The translations under genes and the position numbers were made by a program. Under the pieces are notes generated by a model, which had not been told where the DNA came from, did not search any database, and saw only the letters and a list, made by a program, of their open reading frames with translations. This document shows positions 1-7,500 of a DNA stretch of 9,963 nucleotides, piece after piece. How positions within the stretch are numbered: the first letter of the stretch is position 1; each line of letters begins with the position of its first letter. The stretch is from Acidobacteriota bacterium (GTDB taxonomy: Bacteria; Acidobacteriota; Vicinamibacteria; Vicinamibacterales; UBA8438). The stretch lies in NCBI GenBank assembly GCA_003533545.1, contig DQEK01000262.1, positions 1-9,963 on the forward strand, given 5' to 3'.

Positions 1-1241
1 TCGACTCGCCAATCATTGTCGGCACTCCTTCGGTCTACGAGTTCTCCACGGGTGGCATCCGGCACCGGTTGGTGAACGTCGGCGAGTCCGGCATCTGGGA
101 CGGTCCACGTTCAGCAACAGATGTGGAAAAAATCACCGAAGAAATGCACCGCCTGTGGCGTGACATACCGTATGACCAGTATCTGTTTCTCAACATGATT
201 ACCGAAGCCGGCGGGGGACTTGAACACCGAAACTCCGCGTTGTTGATGAGCAGCCGCTGGGACACCCAGGCTCCCCGCAGCTACCAACGCTGGCTCTCAC
301 TCGTCAGCCACGAGCTCTTTCATGCGTGGAATGTAAAGAAACTCCGTCCGACAGAGCTCGGACCGTTCGACTATGAGAACGAGGTGTACACCACAAGCCT
401 GTGGATCGTCGAAGGCATCACATCGTACTACGACGACCTCATCGTTCGGCGAGCCGCGCTATCCACGACGGAGGACTACCTCGACGCCCTGTCGGCTCAA
501 ATTCGTACCTTGCAGCACACTCCGGGACGTAGCGTGCAGCCGGTCGCTCTAGCCTCGTACGACGCCTGGATCAAGTACTACCGAGCCGACGAAAACTCTA
601 CCAACACATCGGTCAGCTATTACACGAAAGGTGCGGTAGTGGCCTTTCTCCTCGACGCGCGGATCCGGGTAGCCACGGACGGCTTAAAATCACTGGATGA
701 TGTGATGCGACTGGCCTACGCTCGGTTCTCGGGCGAGCGCGGCTACACACCAGAAAATTTTCGTGAGACGGCGGAAGAAGTGGCCGGTATCGATCTCTCG
801 GCCTGGTTCACACTCGCCCTAGACTCAACAGCCGAACTCGACTACACCGAGGCACTCGACTGGCTGGGCCTAGAGTTCTCGGATCCACCAGAAGAAGAAG
901 AGGCGCGTGGATGGGTGGGGTTACTCACCCGCCCCACGAATGGACGATTGGTGGTCGCTCAGGTCAGACGCGACACGCCTGCGTTCTCCGCTGGCTTCAA
1001 CGTTGACGATGAAATCCTAGCGATTGGCGACCACCGAGTACTGCCAGACGCTTGGAACGAACGAATCGCGCGCGCTTCCCCGGGTTCTACCCTCTCAGTC
1101 CTCGTTTCTCGACGCGGCGGCCTACGTCGTCTCTCCGTGGAAGTCGAGACCGACCCGACGTTCCGATGGGATCTTGTGCCGCTCGAAGAACCATCGGCCA
1201 CCCAGGAGCAACGGCGAGAGGCATGGTTGACTGGACGGTGA
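1..1241 (+). CDS. M61-family metallopeptidase with C-terminal PDZ domain (5' partial)
   Basis: This is a zinc-dependent peptidase of the M61 (glycyl aminopeptidase-like) family, cut by the left window edge. The open frame runs in from base 3, and the first visible residues (DSPIIVG... then GGIRHRLVNVGE) already match the family, so the TTG at 69 is not the start. Counting visible residues from base 3 (412 in all), GGGLEH lies near 70-75. The zinc motif HELFH is at 103-107 (bases 309-323), with the following AWNVKKLRP typical of M61. The third ligand candidate is Glu137 in WIVEGITSYY. A PDZ domain occupies about 303-382 and begins GWVGLL. A short acidic EEEE linker precedes it. Family members are about 600 residues long, so roughly the first 200 (signal peptide and beta domain) are missing. 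The family is usually exported. The gene overlaps pcm at its 3' end, which suggests co-transcription and translational coupling. The exact substrate cannot be read from sequence. Confidence 0.93.
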   Translation, partial: DSPIIVGTPSVYEFSTGGIRHRLVNVGESGIWDGPRSATDVEKITEEMHRLWRDIPYDQYLFLNMITEAGGGLEHRNSALLMSSRWDTQAPRSYQRWLSLVSHELFHAWNVKKLRPTELGPFDYENEVYTTSLWIVEGITSYYDDLIVRRAALSTTEDYLDALSAQIRTLQHTPGRSVQPVALASYDAWIKYYRADENSTNTSVSYYTKGAVVAFLLDARIRVATDGLKSLDDVMRLAYARFSGERGYTPENFRETAEEVAGIDLSAWFTLALDSTAELDYTEALDWLGLEFSDPPEEEEARGWVGLLTRPTNGRLVVAQVRRDTPAFSAGFNVDDEILAIGDHRVLPDAWNERIARASPGSTLSVLVSRRGGLRRLSVEVETDPTFRWDLVPLEEPSATQEQRREAWLTGR

Positions 1242-1987
1242 AGAGCGCCCTTCGGTTTCCCGTGCTGGCCATAATGGCGGCTTCCTGCTCGCCCCCGGTC
1301 CCACCCTTGGTCGGCTCGGCAATGGCACACGAACACCGGAGCACACAGGCACAACCGATCCAGGCGCGCGACCGCATGCGGATGGTGGAACGACAGCTCG
1401 CGAACCGGGACATCCGTGACCCGCAAGTACTCGCCGCGATGGGCAAAGTGCCCCGCCATCGATTTGTTCCAGTCGAACAGCGACGTTCGGCCTACGAGGA
1501 CCGCGCGCTGCCCATCGGATATCGGCAAACGATCTCCCAGCCATACATCGTGGCTTACATGACCCAAGCCCTCCAGATAACCCCGGACGCACGAGTGTTG
1601 GAGGTGGGTACCGGCTCTGGTTATCAAGCAGCAATCCTTAGCGAAGTGGCCGCCAAGGTCTATACGATAGAGATTGTGCCGGAATTGGCCAATCGGGCGC
1701 GCGAGACACTCTCGGAACTAGGTCACGCTAACGTAGAAGTACGACTAGGGGATGGTTATGAGGGCTGGGAAGACGAGGCGCCGTTCGATGCCATCATGGT
1801 CACCGCCGCACCTGACCATGTGCCTGCACCACTGATCGAACAGTTGGCGCCCGGCGGGCGACTGATCATTCCAGTAGGAGAGAACCGTCAGTCGCTCACC
1901 CTTGTCACTCGTACACCAACCGGCATCATCCGTAAGAACCTGCTACCAGTGCTGTTCGTACCCATGACGGGCCGGGCTGAGCGCTAA
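1223..1987 (+). CDS. pcm: Protein-L-isoaspartate O-methyltransferase with N-terminal export signal
   Basis: This SAM-dependent methyltransferase methylates L-isoaspartyl residues in aged proteins so that they can revert to aspartate. Counted from ATG 1223 (254 residues), the family motifs are QTISQPYI at 102-109, SAM-binding motif I VLEVGTGSGYQ at 125-135, GDGYEGW at 176-182, APDHVP at 196-201 and GGRLIIPVG at 211-219. The end, LFVPMTG, is also typical. E. coli Pcm has 208 residues and is cytosolic. This protein has about 40 extra N-terminal residues: a positive start, a hydrophobic stretch LRFPVLAIMAAS, then Cys22 in a lipobox-like AASC, and an AMA site at 33-35 that signal peptidase I could cut. 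It is therefore probably periplasmic or a lipoprotein. The start overlaps the peptidase gene by 19 bases. GTG 1238 (GTGA overlap, 249 residues) is an alternative that keeps the signal; ATG 1322 would remove it. No start has a well-spaced Shine-Dalgarno sequence. The enzyme identity is firm; the start and location are inferred. Confidence 0.93.
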   Translation: MVDWTVKSALRFPVLAIMAASCSPPVPPLVGSAMAHEHRSTQAQPIQARDRMRMVERQLANRDIRDPQVLAAMGKVPRHRFVPVEQRRSAYEDRALPIGYRQTISQPYIVAYMTQALQITPDARVLEVGTGSGYQAAILSEVAAKVYTIEIVPELANRARETLSELGHANVEVRLGDGYEGWEDEAPFDAIMVTAAPDHVPAPLIEQLAPGGRLIIPVGENRQSLTLVTRTPTGIIRKNLLPVLFVPMTGRAER

Positions 1988-1993
1988 CTTCCT

Positions 1994-3073
1994 CTACGAC
2001 ACCACCGCTATTGCCGGATTCAACGCCGCGATCGACACCTGCGCCGCCGTCCGCTCGGCGACATCGAGAAACGCGCGAGCCGCAACCGACTCGGGCTCGG
2101 TCATCACTATCGGGTTCCCTGTGTCACCCCCTTCGCGAACCGGCTGATAGATCGGAATGCGCCCAAGAAACGGCACACCCATGTCTTCGGCAGCCAATTC
2201 GCCGCCGCCCTTGCCAAAAATGTCGCTTTCGTGCTCGCAACTGGGACAAACAAAATGGCTCATGTTCTCCACCAGGCCGAGAGTCGGGACGTTCAGTTTC
2301 TTGTACATATTCACAGCTCGACGCGAATCCGCTACCGACACGACCTGTGGCGTCGTCACGACGACGGCGCCAGACACTGGGACAGTCTGACTTAGGCTCA
2401 GCGCCACGTCACCGGTTCCAGGTGGCATATCGACTACCAAATAGTCCAGTTCGTTCCACCTTACTTCCCGAAAAAACTGCTGTACGACACCGTGCAGCAT
2501 CGGACCCCGCCAGATGATAGGAGTCTCGTCCTGCGTAAGAAACCCCATCGACACGACCGGAATCCCGTACTTCTCTGCCGGAACGATCTTCTTACCGTCG
2601 GTCTCGAGTTGGGTCCGAACACCAAGCATGAGAGGAACGTTCGGACCGTAGACATCAGCATCAATCAACCCCACCCGACCGCCGTATTTCGAGAGGGCCA
2701 GCGCCAAATTCACCGCGACGGTACTCTTCCCCACGCCTCCCTTGCCGGCGCCAACCGCAATAATGTTCTTCACCCCGGGAATAGGAGCCCGGCCAGCATC
2801 AGGCGACGCCACCGCACGTACGTTGGAGGTCATGTTGACCTTGACTTCAGTGACTCCGTTGAGCGCCGAGACCGCCGAGACCGCCTGATCGTGCATCTGT
2901 TCCTTCACGGGACAGGCCGGGGTCGTTAACTCGATCTCAAACGAGACCTGCCCATCCTCGATACGTAACTCTTTCACGAAATCCAGACTGACGATGTCAC
3001 GGCCTAGGTCGGGGTCCTGCACGATCCGCAGCGCCTGGAGCACCGCGTCTGGTTCGACTATCCCTCTACTCAT
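1994..3073 (-). CDS. mrp: Mrp/ApbC (NBP35-family) Fe-S cluster carrier ATPase
   Basis: This is a cytosolic P-loop ATPase of the Mrp/NBP35 group, which binds an Fe-S cluster at a dimer interface and hands it to apo-proteins. Counted from ATG 3073 (359 residues), an N-terminal MIP18/DUF59 domain covers about 4-85 and keeps the conserved cysteine in TTPACP (Cys54). The deviant Walker A KGGVGKST is at 111-118, LIDADVYGPNVP lies near 136-147, DMPPGTGD at 215-222, and the cluster-binding CPSC at 276-279. The length and domain order match full-length bacterial Mrp. An in-frame GTG directly upstream (3076) is an alternative start. The Shine-Dalgarno-like TGAGGA at 3083-3088 would serve either one. 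The gene converges on pcm with 6 bases between the stops, and no hairpin terminator is visible there. It appears to have its own promoter in the gap 3077-3241. Confidence 0.95.
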   Translation of the reverse strand: MSRGIVEPDAVLQALRIVQDPDLGRDIVSLDFVKELRIEDGQVSFEIELTTPACPVKEQMHDQAVSAVSALNGVTEVKVNMTSNVRAVASPDAGRAPIPGVKNIIAVGAGKGGVGKSTVAVNLALALSKYGGRVGLIDADVYGPNVPLMLGVRTQLETDGKKIVPAEKYGIPVVSMGFLTQDETPIIWRGPMLHGVVQQFFREVRWNELDYLVVDMPPGTGDVALSLSQTVPVSGAVVVTTPQVVSVADSRRAVNMYKKLNVPTLGLVENMSHFVCPSCEHESDIFGKGGGELAAEDMGVPFLGRIPIYQPVREGGDTGNPIVMTEPESVAARAFLDVAERTAAQVSIAALNPAIAVVS

Positions 3074-3082
3074 CACAAGTGA

Positions 3083-3088
3083 TCCTCA
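3083..3088 (-). promoter_or_regulatory. Ribosome binding site of mrp
   Basis: Read on the minus strand this is TGAGGA, a good Shine-Dalgarno match. Its GAGG core lies 10 bases before ATG 3073 and 7 bases before GTG 3076, so it supports initiation here but does not decide between the two codons. Confidence 0.6.
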
Positions 3089-3103
3089 AACGCGGCTCCC
3101 CCA

Positions 3104-3119
3104 GACACGCCAGCGTGTC
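3104..3119. repeat. Perfect inverted repeat in the mrp leader
   Basis: GACACGC and GCGTGTC flank a 2-base CA centre, giving 7 perfectly paired positions on each side. If transcribed it could fold as a 6-base-pair stem with a 4-base loop. It lies about 30 bases upstream of the mrp start and downstream of the candidate -10 element. It could therefore be an operator or a leader hairpin. No U-run follows, so it is not a standard terminator. The function is not known. Confidence 0.5.
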
Positions 3120-3142
3120 GGACCGAGTAGCCACCGTACTCA

Positions 3143-3171
3143 GCTTAGCCACTTTACCGAAACCGTGACAA
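3143..3171 (-). promoter_or_regulatory. Candidate sigma70-type promoter for mrp
   Basis: On the minus strand TTGTCA (3166-3171, five of six matches to TTGACA) is followed after 17 bases by CTAAGC, or after 18 bases by TAAGCT. The -10 element is poor, so the call rests mainly on the -35 match and on the position in the only gap upstream of mrp. Confidence 0.3.
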
Positions 3172-3198
3172 GTCCCGCCCATCCGAGCGACGGAGAAT

Positions 3199-3212
3199 CC
3201 GGCCACAGCCGG
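3199..3212. repeat. Small GC hairpin downstream of the DnaJ-like gene
   Basis: CCGGC and GCCGG pair around a 4-base loop, about 30 bases past the stop codon of the DnaJ-like gene. It sits where a terminator would be expected, but the only T-rich tract on the minus strand (AATTTTTCG) comes before the stem, not after it. It may slow polymerase or protect the 3' end; it is not a textbook intrinsic terminator. Confidence 0.3.
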
Positions 3213-3241
3213 CCCCACACGAAAAATTCGATCCTGAAAGC

Positions 3242-3844
3242 TTATTGAACGGAAACGTGCGCCCGTACTTGGGTAGCAGGCGCGTAAGGTGGCCTCACGT
3301 CGAACCGGAGATAGGTCCCGTGTCGCACCCCCGGCGGGACCAACAGGTAAAGGTGATGCGGGAGCAACCCGGCGCCGCTACCGGAACAGGCACCGCAGGG
3401 GTCTGGCCAGACCTCACCTCGCCCGCCGCAAACAGGACAAGTATGAGGGAGCGAAACATCCAGAGGCACCCTAGCACCGGCGTCCGCCTGCCTGCGTGTC
3501 AACTGGACCTCAACCAACACCGGACGCTCAGACACCACCCCAAGGAACGCGGTTAACATCCGACCGACCAGGTTCGACACCGCCGGAAATCCAACGTCCA
3601 CCTCCTCGTCGAACACTCGATCCGGCCACGGGCCTTTGTGCCGCGCGCTACGGTCTGCATGGGGCTGGGGTCGGTTGCCCTCAATCCACACCTCAGAGGC
3701 ACGGTGCGACGACGAGAGACGGTCGATGGCCCCGTGGTGATCTCGCTTGGGACGGTACCGCCGCGCCAATTCACGATACGCGCGCCGGACCTCACCAATG
3801 TCGGTCGACGGAGACACACCGCGGCGTCGGAAGGAATCGCTCAT
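3242..3844 (-). CDS. DnaJ-like protein with degenerate J domain (no HPD) and one zinc centre
   Basis: This 200-residue protein resembles a shortened DnaJ. Residues about 4-66 follow a J-domain layout: FRRRGVSPSTD, then helix II VRRAYRELARRY. A weak helix III/IV follows, IDRLSSSHRASEVW...HADR, which aligns with the usual form ending in R..YDR. The loop reads RPK at 31-33 where active J domains have HPD, the motif needed to stimulate DnaK. After a linker, VEVQLTRRQADAGARVPLDV (112-130) looks like the start of a DnaJ C-terminal domain. It is interrupted by CPVCGGRG (136-143) and CGACSGSG (150-157). These are two CxxCxGxG motifs rather than the canonical four, enough for one zinc site. VPPGVRHGTYLRF (169-181) is also DnaJ-like. 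ATG 3844 is the first possible start, because an in-frame stop lies two codons upstream, but it lacks a clear Shine-Dalgarno sequence. The gene lies 41 bases downstream of the zinc-ribbon gene on the same strand. Client binding without DnaK activation is a reasonable guess, not shown. Confidence 0.75.
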   Translation of the reverse strand: MSDSFRRRGVSPSTDIGEVRRAYRELARRYRPKRDHHGAIDRLSSSHRASEVWIEGNRPQPHADRSARHKGPWPDRVFDEEVDVGFPAVSNLVGRMLTAFLGVVSERPVLVEVQLTRRQADAGARVPLDVSLPHTCPVCGGRGEVWPDPCGACSGSGAGLLPHHLYLLVPPGVRHGTYLRFDVRPPYAPATQVRAHVSVQ

Positions 3845-3885
3845 GGGTCAAGTACGATAGCCAGACGCTAACCCCGGCCAGTCGG

Positions 3886-4107
3886 TCAGTCAGCCCCCAA
3901 CAAGAGCCGAAGATCACGGCGCTGATCAGAGTCGAGAGACCCGAAATCTAGCTCGGTCTCACATTCGTCACAGAGCAGCTCAAACACCGCCGGTCGGCTC
4001 TGATCCGACAGCTCAAGCTCTGCCTGGCCGGCCTGCACGACGTGGATCTGTAGTGTCTTAGCCAGGAAGCTCTGTTCGTTGCCACAGTCGGGACAAATCA
4101 ACCCCAT
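3886..4107 (-). CDS. Small zinc-ribbon protein, function unknown
   Basis: This is a 73-residue acidic protein with two CxxC knuckles, CPDC at residues 5-8 and CDEC at 46-49. The spacing is that of a four-cysteine zinc ribbon with a strand-rich middle (TLQIHVVQAGQAELEL) and an Asp/Arg-rich tail. I do not recognise a named family. ATG 4107 is supported by AGGAG 11 bases upstream and by a candidate promoter further up. The DnaJ-like gene follows 41 bases downstream on the same strand, so the two are probably one transcript. Both proteins contain cysteine-pair zinc sites, which hints at a shared role in protein binding or quality control, but nothing in the sequence proves it. Confidence 0.75.
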   Translation of the reverse strand: MGLICPDCGNEQSFLAKTLQIHVVQAGQAELELSDQSRPAVFELLCDECETELDFGSLDSDQRRDLRLLLGAD

Positions 4108-4117
4108 TGATCAAGTG

Positions 4118-4123
4118 ACTCCT
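4118..4123 (-). promoter_or_regulatory. Ribosome binding site of the zinc-ribbon gene
   Basis: On the minus strand the stretch reads AGGAGT, preceded by GAG, giving a purine-rich GAGAGGAG. The AGGAG core is 11 bases before ATG 4107. It is the clearest Shine-Dalgarno sequence in the window and supports this start codon. Confidence 0.6.
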
Positions 4124-4189
4124 CTCGTCACGGTCATTCAGCGGAACCAAAGAAGCGTCCACCAGGCACGGCGGACGAAACCACACGAG

Positions 4190-4219
4190 ATTGTATGAGA
4201 ATCGGAAACAGACACGCAA
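4190..4219 (-). promoter_or_regulatory. Candidate promoter for the zinc-ribbon/DnaJ-like unit
   Basis: On the minus strand TACAAT (4190-4195, five of six matches to TATAAT) is preceded, with an 18-base spacer, by TTGCGT (4214-4219, three of six matches). It lies in the divergent gap and would give a leader of roughly 75 bases before ATG 4107. The -10 match is good and the -35 match weak. Confidence 0.4.
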
Positions 4220-4273
4220 TCGGCACCACCGGAAACCACAACCTGGGGGGGTTGGGATAGAATCCAGTCGACC

Positions 4274-4471
4274 ATGACGACTGCGAGAAACGATTTTCAG
4301 ATTAGGAGCGAGTCGCGCGGGGCACGTTGGGTAGCCTGGGTCACCCAAGGGAGCGATGACCAACCGCTGGACTCGGTACTGCTGGTGGGCCAAACGCGCG
4401 ACGAGGCAGAATCCAACGCCCAGGCCTGGGCCGACAAACTGGCCGGTGACCCGGTCTTGATCCGAGGTTAG
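4274..4471 (+). CDS. Small hypothetical protein, 65 residues
   Basis: This short open frame is transcribed away from the zinc-ribbon gene and towards addA. The protein reads as a compact soluble domain: strands around ARWVAWVTQG and SVLLVGQT, then a helix TRDEAESNAQAWADKLAG and a final strand DPVLIRG. That beta-beta-alpha-beta outline and the absence of low-complexity sequence suggest a real gene rather than a chance frame. It has no signal peptide, cysteines or recognisable catalytic motif. I do not recognise the family. No good Shine-Dalgarno sequence precedes ATG 4274. A TAGAAT at 4258-4263 could be a -10 element that places transcription start within a few bases of the ATG, giving a nearly leaderless message, though no matching -35 is present. 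Confidence 0.6.
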   Translation: MTTARNDFQIRSESRGARWVAWVTQGSDDQPLDSVLLVGQTRDEAESNAQAWADKLAGDPVLIRG

Positions 4472-4486
4472 TTCCCGCGTAAACCA

Positions 4487-4496
4487 CCGTTAACGG
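4487..4496. repeat. 10-base palindrome between convergent genes
   Basis: CCGTTAACGG is perfectly self-complementary and lies in the 67-base gap between the stop of the 65-residue gene and the stop of addA. It has no loop and no flanking T-run, so it is not an intrinsic terminator. A role is not apparent and it may be chance. Confidence 0.2.
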
Positions 4497-4538
4497 CCTG
4501 CCGACACCGTTTGACCTGAAACACTGGGTGCCCGCCGC

Positions 4539-7500
4539 CTACAGGTAAACAACGGTGCCTTCCACCACAGCATCCGGAAAAAGGGCGCGGGTCGCGTCAA
4601 CATAAACGCCGAGTTGCTGCTCGTGGTGAGCTTGCTCGCTGCCGGTCTTGATCTCCACGACCGTCAACCGGCCGTCTGGCCAGCGACGCAGGCAGTCGAT
4701 GGTGCCCCTGACCACTACGTCGCCGGCGGCATCGATATCGTTACGGCGCATGGAAAAAGGAAACTCAAATTCGCTCTCGCCATCCATCAGTGCGACCACC
4801 TCTTCTCGCAGCAACGCACGTCGAAAAACAGTCGCGGCCTGGCTGATCAGTTGGTCACAATCGTCACGACCGCGTTCGTCATCGGCCATCAGGTTGCAGA
4901 TTCTGTCCTCGATGTCCTCATCCGCGCCTCGGCCACTCTCCCCGCAATGTTGTAACAATCGGTGGACGAGGCTCCCGACAACCGATCCACCCAAAACACG
5001 CTCAGGTTTTGACATCGCCGCTTTGGCAGGATCGATGATCTCCGTGACCCGGGCACGCCGGAGCGCCGGAACGGAACGCCAAGGCCCGAGCAAATCGTCA
5101 ACGTCACCCGGTGACCCGTCAGCGGCAACAGCATGGACGTCTGCCGTCGGTGCTCGACCAACGTAGCGGAGCAAATGCCCCCGAGACCGGTCCACCGTCC
5201 ACCGCACTTCCGTCACATCACCGGAGTTGGTGAACAGAGCCTCAGCGAGCGACTCAGGTAGAACTGCTGCCAAACTGCCGTTGCCTATCTTCACCTTTCC
5301 ATCGATCCGCGTCGCGGCCAGATAGAGACGGTCACGGGCACGGGTGGTGGCCACATAGAGCAACCGTTTGGTCTCTTCCCGGTCACGAGCACGCTGATCG
5401 TCATCAGCGACCGATCGAAACGGTGCGATTGACACTGAGGGAACCCCGTCTCCACGGTCGCCAACGACCCTAATCGCCGGTCTGACTCCACCCGTACCGC
5501 GAGCCAGTTCGACCAGAAACACCACCGGAAACTCAAGCCCCTTCGCCGCGTGCACGGTCATCAGATTGACGGCATCAAACGCGTCTACCACAGCGTTCGA
5601 GACGTCTCCGGAAAGTCGGTCCACGTGGTCCGCAATACGGGACAGCGTCGCAAACCCCCGATTCTGAGCACGCCTGACGAGGCTGCGCATTTTCTTGAGA
5701 TTTTCTCTGGCCTGTATCAACCGCGGGCCACTCAACTCAAAAGCATATGCACAGTCCGCGTACACCCGGTCGAGTAACTCCGCAGGCGGAACCCTGTCAG
5801 CGACGGTTATCCACTCTCTGACACTGTCACGCAAGCGACCCACGAGCGCCCGGTCGACCGGTTGCAGACGATCGAGTGACGACGGCGGGTCGTCGGCCAA
5901 GAGGGTGGAGGAAAGGTCGCCAGCAAGTTCGAAGAGCGCCGCGTCGGAGACCCGTACCAACCGAGACCGCAACAACGCGGCTGCGCGTAACTCGGACCTC
6001 GGAGCAGCCAGAAAACGTAACAGCGCACGATAGTCCTTGACCTCGTCGGTGTCGAAGAACCCGAGTCCCTTATAAACAAATGCGGGGATCTCCAGAGACT
6101 CAAGCGCGGCCTGGAATTCCCGATGGGTCTCTCGTGACCTAAATAAGATCGCAATGTCCCCGGGAGACACGGGCCTGGACACCCCGGTTGTCTGGTCTCG
6201 CACCGTCCCAGCCTTGAGGAGACCAGATATTTCACCAGCCACGCGAGAGGCCGAATCCTCGAGGCTGTCTCCGAGCACCAGTCCCAGCGGAGACCCCGCG
6301 TCGTTAGCCTTGAAGCCGTGCGGTCCGCCCTCTGCTGCCTCCACCGGAAACCGGTCAGAGACCTCGTAACGAAAGCCGTCGCGCGGGCGTTCGGCCTTCT
6401 CCATCGCGCCGAACAGATCGTTGACGAACGCCAGTAACGCCGGCACCGCGCGAAAACTATGCGAAATAGAACGCCGGACGTCGCCGCTCACTCGCAGCGT
6501 CTCAATATAGGCGCCGGCATCGTGGAGCACCCCAACATCGGCGTCGCGAAAACCGTAGATCGATTGCTTGCGGTCACCAACCACGAAGACAGAGGGCGGT
6601 ACCGGCGCATCGTGCACAAGACCGAAACCCTCACCCCAGGACTGCACAAGCAGCGACACTAGCTCCCATTGCGCACGACTCGTGTCCTGGAACTCGTCCA
6701 CTAATACGTGGTGGTACCTGGACTCCAATCGATACCGGCTCTGCGCAAATTCATCCATCCGCCGCAACAAATCGAGTGCGCGTTGTAGCAGATCAGAAAA
6801 ATCAAGCATCGAGTGAGCCGCCAGCTCCCGCTCGTACTCCGTCACCGCAATCGCGAACATTCGCTGAGCACCACGAGCGAGCACCCAGTTCAAGTCACGA
6901 TCGAATCGGGTAAGGACCTTCGCTACCTCTGGGGCGATCGCGGTCGCGGCTGTGCGGTGACGTCGCCAGCCCTCGGCGGTACGGCAGTGGTGAACCCTCA
7001 CACCAGTGAGCCGCTTGCGGGGCTCACCGTCGAGGGTCAAGAAATACTCTCTAATCCGGTCCAGTACCGGCCGGATATTGTCAGAATCTTTGTCAGCCAG
7101 CCGACCCAAGCAACGCAGCTCTTCAGAAAGCAATGCGAAACGAGGGTGCCCAAGCGGACCATCGGCCAGGAAACGCCCAAGCCCACCATCCACGTGTGTC
7201 AGAACCTCGGCCAGCTCGGCGGCCGCGCGGCGGCAAGCACTAATGGCAGTCAACTCACGGGGCCCCGAAGACAGGAACTTTTGCAGGCCGGTGGGTGCGA
7301 CCAGCCGACGTTCCAGTAAGTGCGCCAGACCGGTCCTGACACGCCCGGGACCCAGCTGTGCCAAAACCATCGCCACGTTGACATCCTCGGCAGCCACGGA
7401 GCCACAAGCCGCGAGCGTGCGGTCGAGCGCCTGCTGCACCAAACGCGACACCTCTGTCTCGTCCGCCACCCCAAACGCTGGGTCCAGGTCCGCCTCAAGT

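Noticed and set aside
959..1627. 222-codon open frame on the minus strand
   Set aside because: It is antisense to the peptidase and pcm genes, both of which have clear family motifs, and its translation has no recognisable domain.
1988..1993. Bidirectional terminator between convergent pcm and mrp
   Set aside because: The gap is only 6 bases and I see no stem followed by a T-run in it or just inside either gene end.
2011..2517. 168-codon open frame on the plus strand
   Set aside because: It is antisense to mrp, with Pro/Arg/Ser-rich sequence and no motif.
3242..3844. Frameshift as the cause of the missing HPD motif in the DnaJ-like gene
   Set aside because: Homology continues in the same frame on both sides of the RPK loop, and the other minus-strand frame open here (3553-3819) does not read HPD, so substitution is the simpler explanation.
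4245..4256. Run of seven G followed by TT and GGG upstream of the 65-residue gene
   Set aside because: I considered a quadruplex or slippage site. There is only one long G tract and one short one, too few for a four-tract quadruplex, and the run is outside any coding frame.
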